DNA from: Burkholderiaceae bacterium
GTDB taxonomy: Bacteria; Pseudomonadota; Gammaproteobacteria; Burkholderiales; Burkholderiaceae_D
Direction: 5' to 3'
NCBI GenBank assembly: GCA_019752915.1
Contig: JAIELO010000094.1
Coordinates: 1-11,458, forward strand
Length of the DNA stretch: 11,458 nt
A program made the position numbers and the translations under genes. Position 1 is the stretch's first letter, and each line of letters begins with the position of its first letter. A model generated the notes under the pieces. The model did not search any database and was not told where the DNA came from. It saw nothing but the letters and a program-made list of their open reading frames with translations. Below, piece by piece: positions 8,074 to 11,458 of the stretch.

Positions 8074-8100
8074 ACCACTTTCGGTAGTCTAAGGATAGCA

Positions 8101-9357
8101 ATGAAACGTGTTGATGATTTCCGCCTGCGATTTGGCAAAAACGAGTATGTGCCCATCATGATAGGCGGAATGGGTGTGGATATCTCGACCTCGGAACTGG
8201 CGCTGGAAGCAGCCCGTCTGGGCGGTATCGGGCATATTTCCGACGCCATGGTAGAAGATGTATCGGACCGTCGCTTCGATACCAGCTTCGTCAAGGAAAA
8301 GACCAAGCTCTACAAATTCAACATCAACAACATGGACAAAGCCGTGGTGCAGTTCGACCTCGGCCGTCTGGCAGAAGCCCAGCGCCTGCACATCGGCAAA
8401 ACCATGGAAGCGAAAAAAGGCCCGGGCCTGATCTTCGTGAACTGCATGGAAAAGCTGACCATGAACGGCCCACGCGAAACCCTGCGTACCCGTCTCAACG
8501 CCGCACTCGATGCCGGAATTGACGGCATCACCCTGTCGGCCGGTTTGCACTTTGGCTCGTTCGCCCTGATGGCCGATCACCCGCGCTTCCGCGAAGCCAA
8601 GCTGGGCATCATCGTCTCGTCGGTACGCGCATTGCAGATTTTCCTGCGCAAGAACGCCAAACTCGACCGTCTGCCGGACTTTATCATCGTCGAAGGCCCA
8701 CTGGCCGGTGGCCACCTCGGCTTCGGCATGGACTGGGCCGATTACGACCTGATGACCATCACCAAGGAACTGCTGGACTACCTCAAAGCCGAACAGCTGG
8801 ACATCCCGCTGATCGCTGCGGGCGGCATCTTTACCGGTAGCGATGCCGTGCGCTTCCTCGAAGCCGGAGCGGCAGGCGTACAGGTTGCGACCCGTTTCAC
8901 CGTTGCCAAAGAATGCGGTCTGCCGGACAAGGTCAAGCAGGAATATTTCAAGGCCAGCGAAGAAGACATCATCGTCAACGGCGTCTCGCCGACCGGCTAC
9001 CCGATGCGTATGCTGAAGAGCACCCCGGCGATTGGCGCGGGCATCCGTCCCGGCTGCGAATCCTACGGCTACCTGCTGGACGCGACCGGCAACTGCTCCT
9101 ACATCAATGCCTACAACCGCGAAGTGGTGGCCAACCAGAGCGACAAAAATCTGCACATCATGGACAAGACCTGTCTGTGCACCCACATGCGCAACTTCAA
9201 CTGCTGGACCTGCGGTCACTACACCTACCGCCTGAAGGACACCTCGCACAAGAAAGCCGATGGTGACTACCAGCTGCTGACGGCCGAGCACATTTTCAAA
9301 GACTACCAGTTCAGCACCGACAATCAGGTCGCACTGCCTGAAAAAGAAACTGAATAA
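8101..9357 (+). CDS. Nitronate monooxygenase-like FMN flavoprotein with C-terminal cysteine cluster
   Basis: A 418-residue TIM-barrel flavoprotein of the nitronate monooxygenase / 2-nitropropane dioxygenase / FabK-like superfamily. Seen: the N-terminal MIGGMGVDIS loop typical of FMN-binding barrels, EGPLAGGHLGF with His205 in the position of the superfamily's catalytic histidine, the phosphate-binding GGIFTGSDA from Gly241, and GAAGVQVATRF. By family, it would oxidise nitronates with O2 or act as an NAD(P)H-dependent flavin oxidoreductase or enoyl reductase; the substrate is not predictable. Unusual is the tail after about residue 315: Cys319, Cys332 and then KTCLCTHMRNFNCWTCGHY with C358-x-C360-x7-C368-x2-C371, which looks like a metal or Fe-S site. 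The start is supported by AAGGA (8091-8095), 5 nt upstream. The gene stands alone, ending at a bidirectional terminator. Confidence 0.85.
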   Translation: MKRVDDFRLRFGKNEYVPIMIGGMGVDISTSELALEAARLGGIGHISDAMVEDVSDRRFDTSFVKEKTKLYKFNINNMDKAVVQFDLGRLAEAQRLHIGKTMEAKKGPGLIFVNCMEKLTMNGPRETLRTRLNAALDAGIDGITLSAGLHFGSFALMADHPRFREAKLGIIVSSVRALQIFLRKNAKLDRLPDFIIVEGPLAGGHLGFGMDWADYDLMTITKELLDYLKAEQLDIPLIAAGGIFTGSDAVRFLEAGAAGVQVATRFTVAKECGLPDKVKQEYFKASEEDIIVNGVSPTGYPMRMLKSTPAIGAGIRPGCESYGYLLDATGNCSYINAYNREVVANQSDKNLHIMDKTCLCTHMRNFNCWTCGHYTYRLKDTSHKKADGDYQLLTAEHIFKDYQFSTDNQVALPEKETE

Positions 9358-9363
9358 ACAAAA

Positions 9364-9390
9364 ATGGCGCTCACCGAGCGCCATTTTTTT
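9364..9390 (+). terminator. Bidirectional intrinsic terminator between convergent genes
   Basis: A perfect 9-bp stem ATGGCGCTC / GAGCGCCAT with a 3-nt ACC loop is followed by a T-run (9384-9390). It is preceded by a run of A (9360-9363), so it works on the + strand for the flavoprotein gene and plausibly on the - strand for the CHASE-PAS gene, which ends at 9400. Confidence 0.9.
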
Positions 9391-9399
9391 ATGCCCGTA

Positions 9400-10764
9400 T
9401 TACAGCGGTACCGCCACCGGATCGCGCGCCTTGGCCAGCGCCATCAGGCTCTGCTGCATCATCACTTCCGCCATCTTTTCGTCACTCACATCGCGCAGCA
9501 TCACCGAATAATGGGCTTCGCCGTCCAGTTCGAAACGACGCAAGCTCAGCGCCATCGGGAAGCTGGCGCCACTGGCGCGCAAACCGGTGGCCTCGGCACG
9601 CAACATCGGCATCAGCCCGGCCGTGGCAACAAAGTCGCCACACAACGACGCCAGATGCTTCTGATCAAAACCCGGCACCCGTGTTTCCAGCCTGTTGCCA
9701 ATTAACTTACCCATCGCAACACCGAAAATATGCTCGGCAGCCTGATTTGCCGAGACCACACAACCATCGCTGTCGAGATTGAGCACGCCTTCCACGGCCG
9801 AATCGAGCACCGCACGCAGTTCAGACTGACTACGCACCAGACGCCGTGTCATCATGCGCGTCACACTATCGGCCCTTGCCCGGATAATAGCCTGATGATT
9901 CAGCAACAGGGTCAGCGCCACGCTCGTACTCAGACCAAACAGCAGCCATTGCCAGCTATGACTTTCCAGCCCGGCGTAATCGCGCGCATGGGTCATGATG
10001 GTCCACTGCCGACCGCCCCAATCGAGCTGACGCGTCGTCACCAAATCGGTGGCAGGAAACTTGCGCGCCCCATACACCTGCCGTTGTGGATCCGCCTGCA
10101 TCCCCGTGTAAAGCTGGACTGCGACGTCAGGATAGGCACGCACCAGAAGACGGTTGAGCAGCACATCAAGCCGCACCAGCGCGACCATGGAGCCCTGCAG
10201 TGCAACGCGCCGCTGTTCCACAGTCAGCAATGCGGCATCGGGCCGGTAGACCGGCAAGTAGATGGCGACCAGCAGACCGCGACTGGCTTCGGGTATCAGG
10301 TTCGGGCTTAAAGGCGCGCTGATGGCAGGCTGTCCGCTATCGCGCGCCTTGAGCCAGGCGGCATAGCGGGGATCGCCAGGTGCCAGCGTATTAGCACTGG
10401 CTGGACTAAATACCAGCGATAGCAGTTCTGGTTGAGCCTGACTTAATTGAAGACCATCCGTATAGCGACGCCAGTCAACCTCGTTCATCGCCAGATTGCC
10501 CTGACGATAGCCAGCAGCGCCACGCAAGATCAATTGATAATTGTCGAGACGCTGTTGCACGGCAGCGAGCACCCGATCGCTCGAGACCTGCAATTGCGAG
10601 ACCTCATCCTCACGCTCCTGCACCCGCATCCACTGCCATCCGGCCAGTGTTACGGTCAGACACAACAGCACCGCCACTGCAGCGGCACGGTTGGGTTTCA
10701 ATGCATGAGTCCATCGCGCGAATTTTGTAGACGTCTGCGCCAAACGTTCCCTGAAAGCGTTCAT
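9400..10764 (-). CDS. Membrane-anchored CHASE-PAS sensor protein without an output domain
   Basis: A 454-residue predicted inner-membrane receptor. Seen: a short basic cytoplasmic N-terminus, a first membrane helix at about residues 27-46, and a periplasmic segment at about 47-270. The pattern LILRGAAGY...W-R-Y-x3-L...LLSLVFSPA, followed by the RGLLVAIYLPVYRP and QGSMVALVRL strands, resembles a CHASE ligand-binding domain. A second helix lies at about 272-290, with a basic linker and a PAS domain at about 316-430 (AVLDSAVEGVLNLDSDG through HYSVMLRDVSDEK). The chain then stops about 24 residues later. Proteins of this layout normally continue into a histidine kinase, GGDEF or EAL domain; none is present. 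The ATG at 10764 is chosen because GGAGGT (10769-10774 on this strand) lies 5 nt upstream. A GTG at 10779 lies upstream of that site. The ligand is unknown; CHASE domains sense small extracellular molecules. Confidence 0.85.
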   Translation of the reverse strand: MNAFRERLAQTSTKFARWTHALKPNRAAAVAVLLCLTVTLAGWQWMRVQEREDEVSQLQVSSDRVLAAVQQRLDNYQLILRGAAGYRQGNLAMNEVDWRRYTDGLQLSQAQPELLSLVFSPASANTLAPGDPRYAAWLKARDSGQPAISAPLSPNLIPEASRGLLVAIYLPVYRPDAALLTVEQRRVALQGSMVALVRLDVLLNRLLVRAYPDVAVQLYTGMQADPQRQVYGARKFPATDLVTTRQLDWGGRQWTIMTHARDYAGLESHSWQWLLFGLSTSVALTLLLNHQAIIRARADSVTRMMTRRLVRSQSELRAVLDSAVEGVLNLDSDGCVVSANQAAEHIFGVAMGKLIGNRLETRVPGFDQKHLASLCGDFVATAGLMPMLRAEATGLRASGASFPMALSLRRFELDGEAHYSVMLRDVSDEKMAEVMMQQSLMALAKARDPVAVPL

Positions 10765-10817
10765 TTTCACCTCCAGCACACACCAAGCGGGCCAATACCG
10801 TACTACACCTTACCCGC

Positions 10818-10844
10818 AACATATTTCTTCCTCGTTTTTATCAA
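10818..10844 (-). promoter_or_regulatory. Weak candidate promoter of the CHASE-PAS gene
   Basis: Read leftward, TTGATA (10839-10844) and TATGTT (10818-10823) resemble -35 and -10 boxes, but the spacer is only 15 bp. The position, about 55 bp before the ATG, is sensible. Tentative. Confidence 0.25.
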
Positions 10845-10875
10845 TTTAGGCGATTAAACTGAATATGCCAAGGAA

Positions 10876-10896
10876 AAAATTACTTAAAGTAATTTT
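10876..10896. promoter_or_regulatory. 21-bp AT-rich palindrome upstream of the CHASE-PAS gene
   Basis: AAAATTACTT and AAGTAATTTT are perfect 10-bp inverted arms around one central A. It lies about 110-130 bp upstream of the CHASE-PAS ATG and beyond the rrn terminators. It could be an operator for a dimeric regulator, or a third, AT-rich backup terminator for the leftward rrn transcript: on the - strand it is followed by T residues. I do not recognise the consensus. Confidence 0.4.
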
Positions 10897-10930
10897 CGTT
10901 GCTTTATGGATTCAGATTTTCGGTAGGTAC

Positions 10931-10953
10931 GGACGCAAAAAAGCCCCGACTAG
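10931..10953. repeat. 23-bp direct repeat, copy 1
   Basis: Identical over 23 bases to 11028-11050; starts GGACGC and ends GACTAG. Each copy supplies the A-run and the CCCC half-stem of an rrn terminator, so the repeat is a duplicated terminator 3' part. Confidence 0.95.
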
Positions 10954-10993
10954 GTAATGAGAGAAGCAATGCTTCTCTCATTACGGAAGGGCT
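10936..10993 (-). terminator. Distal (second) rrn terminator
   Basis: On the - strand an outer AGCCC/GGGCT-type stem encloses a perfect 14-bp hairpin (arms 10954-10967 and 10971-10984, loop 10968-10970). It ends in GGGGCTTTTTTG, with the T-run at 10936-10941. It sits about 90 bp beyond the first terminator after 5S, as expected for a backup terminator of a highly transcribed rrn operon. Confidence 0.75.
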
Positions 10994-10997
10994 GGGC

Positions 10998-11012
10998 CAC
11001 GGCAATGCCGTG
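10998..11012. other. Small inverted repeat between the two rrn terminators
   Basis: CACGGCA and TGCCGTG are 7-bp inverted arms around one A. It lies in the 34-bp stretch separating the two terminator units. No function is assigned. Confidence 0.35.
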
Positions 11013-11027
11013 CTGAACGCGCCCCGT

Positions 11028-11050
11028 GGACGCAAAAAAGCCCCGACTAG
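11028..11050. repeat. 23-bp direct repeat, copy 2
   Basis: Second copy of the repeat at 10931-10953, a perfect match. It forms the T-run side of the 5S-proximal terminator. Confidence 0.95.
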
Positions 11051-11064
11051 ATCACTAGAAGGGG
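11034..11064 (-). terminator. 5S-proximal rrn operon terminator
   Basis: On the - strand GCCCC (from 11064 leftward) pairs with GGGGC (ending 11040), with an inner CTAG/CTAG helix, followed by six T (11034-11039). It starts 17 bp after the 5S 3' end, so it is the primary terminator of this rrn operon. Confidence 0.88.
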
Positions 11065-11080
11065 CTTCTTTATATAACTA

Positions 11081-11195
11081 GCCTGACGATAACCTACTTT
11101 CACACTGGTTGCAGCACTATCATCGGCGCAGAGTTGTTTCACGGTCCTGTTCGGGATGGGAAGGGGTGGGACCAACTTGCTATGGTCATCAGGCA
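11081..11195 (-). rRNA. rrf: 5S ribosomal RNA
   Basis: The - strand begins TGCCTGATGACCATAGCAAG and ends GTAGGTTATCGTCAGGC, so the two ends pair as helix I (GCCTGA.../...TCAGGC). Inside are the invariant GTCCCACCCCTTCCCATCCC and CCGAACAGGACCGTGAAAC blocks and GCGCCGATGATAGTG. The length of about 115 nt is normal. Exact ends are uncertain by a few bases. It is the last gene of the operon, 3' of 23S, with no tRNA before the terminator. Confidence 0.97.
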
Positions 11196-11357
11196 TTGAC
11201 TTGTACGAGCTGCGTTCACATGAACGTCGCTCAGAATCTGGAATCAGTAAGTAATCAGTATTGTTGTAATAGTTAATATTACATACTGGGGTAATGAAGT
11301 TGTATCAACGAACGTTACAACGTACTTCTCATTCTCTATAACCTACTAAGGTTATAG
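11196..11357 (-). other. 23S-5S internal transcribed spacer with processing-type hairpins, no tRNA
   Basis: About 160 nt. Inverted repeats visible in the transcript: a 9-bp stem CTATAACCT/AGGTTATAG (11336-11357) right after 23S; an imperfect long hairpin at 11293-11333 with a GTTGTA/TACAAC core; and GAGC-CGTTCA / TGAACG-GCTC (11207-11232) shortly before 5S. These are probably precursor-processing structures. No tRNA cloverleaf was found. Confidence 0.7.
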
Positions 11358-11458
11358 GGACAAGCCGTACGGGCAATTAGTATCAGTTAGCTTAATGCAT
11401 TACTGCACTTCCACACCTGACCTATCAACGTCCTGGTCTCGAACGACCCTTCAAAGAG
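11358..11458 (-). rRNA. rrl: 23S ribosomal RNA, 3' end (partial)
   Basis: The - strand reads GAAGGGTCGTTCGAGACCAG, then GACGTTGATAGGTCAGGTGT, GGAAGTGCAGTAATGCATTA, AGCTAACTGATACTAATTGC and CCGTACGGCTTGTCC. This is the universal 3' terminal domain of bacterial 23S, including the GACGTTGATAGG and AGCTAAC..ACTAAT blocks. The gene continues beyond the right edge. The mature 3' end is placed by eye and may be off by several bases. Confidence 0.96.

Larger units (their letters stand above)
10780..11080. other. Non-coding stretch between the CHASE-PAS gene and 5S rRNA
   Basis: About 300 bp without a credible gene. The left part (to about 10930) is markedly AT-richer than its surroundings and holds the upstream region of the CHASE-PAS gene plus the 21-bp palindrome. 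The right part is filled by the two rrn terminators and the 23-bp repeat. A 60-codon open frame on the + strand here runs through the terminators and is rejected. Confidence 0.8.

Noticed and set aside
8089-9384. Antisense open frame of about 431 codons opposite the flavoprotein gene
   Set aside because: It overlaps the flavoprotein and the bidirectional terminator, has no ribosome site and gives a featureless product.
10764-10779. GTG at 10779 as the start of the CHASE-PAS gene
   Set aside because: The strong GGAGGT site lies between this GTG and the ATG at 10764, which it serves with 5-nt spacing.
10931-11050. Two-copy 23-bp repeat as a CRISPR array or attachment-site pair
   Set aside because: There are only two copies, no cas or integrase genes, and each copy is part of an rRNA terminator stem, which explains it fully.
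10899-11081. Possible small gene of 60 codons on the + strand next to 5S
   Set aside because: It runs through both rrn terminators and the 23-bp repeat, and has no ribosome site.
11196-11357. tRNA gene in the 23S-5S spacer
   Set aside because: The hairpins there do not assemble into a cloverleaf and no T-loop (GTTCGAATC-like) with acceptor stem was found.

Overview
The window looks like chromosomal core DNA of a Betaproteobacterium, most likely of the order Neisseriales. Every readable gene is an ordinary proteobacterial housekeeping or signalling gene. The argF-argG pair is arranged as a short-gap operon, MurB is of the E. coli-like long type, and the 5S/23S ends read like betaproteobacterial rRNA. 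The taxonomic call is inference from recognition of the proteins and the 5S sequence, not a computed placement. I see no transposase, integrase, phage gene, CRISPR array or tRNA gene.

Left part (1-3493, + strand): the 3' end of rsgA (ribosome-assembly GTPase) enters from the left edge. It is followed by a 943-residue soluble sensor histidine kinase built as TPR repeats, a coiled coil, a GAF domain and a kinase core. No response regulator lies beside it.

Centre (3589-7334): argF and argG form the last-but-one steps of arginine biosynthesis (ornithine to citrulline to argininosuccinate). They sit 23 bp apart behind a TATAAT-type promoter and end at a strong intrinsic terminator. The ppnP ribosome binding site starts one base after the terminator's T-run, leaving no room for its own promoter in the gap. 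ppnP (nucleoside phosphorylase) converges on murB (peptidoglycan precursor synthesis, - strand). murB is divergent from yajQ (nucleotide-binding UPF0234 protein).

Right part (7474-10764): after yajQ comes a 141-bp gap rich in inverted repeats, then a nitronate-monooxygenase-like flavoprotein with an extra C-terminal cysteine cluster. A bidirectional terminator separates it from a convergent - strand gene for a membrane-anchored CHASE-PAS protein that has no output domain.

Right edge (10765-11458): an AT-rich intergenic region carries a near-perfect palindrome. It is followed by the 3' end of an rrn operon read leftward: the 23S 3' end, a structured spacer without tRNA, 5S, then two tandem intrinsic terminators built around a perfect 23-bp direct repeat.

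I did not find a convincing new multi-gene system. The points most worth a second look are the cysteine-cluster flavoprotein with its inverted-repeat-rich upstream region, the output-less CHASE-PAS receptor and the palindrome upstream of it, the terminator abutting ppnP, and the duplicated rrn terminator.
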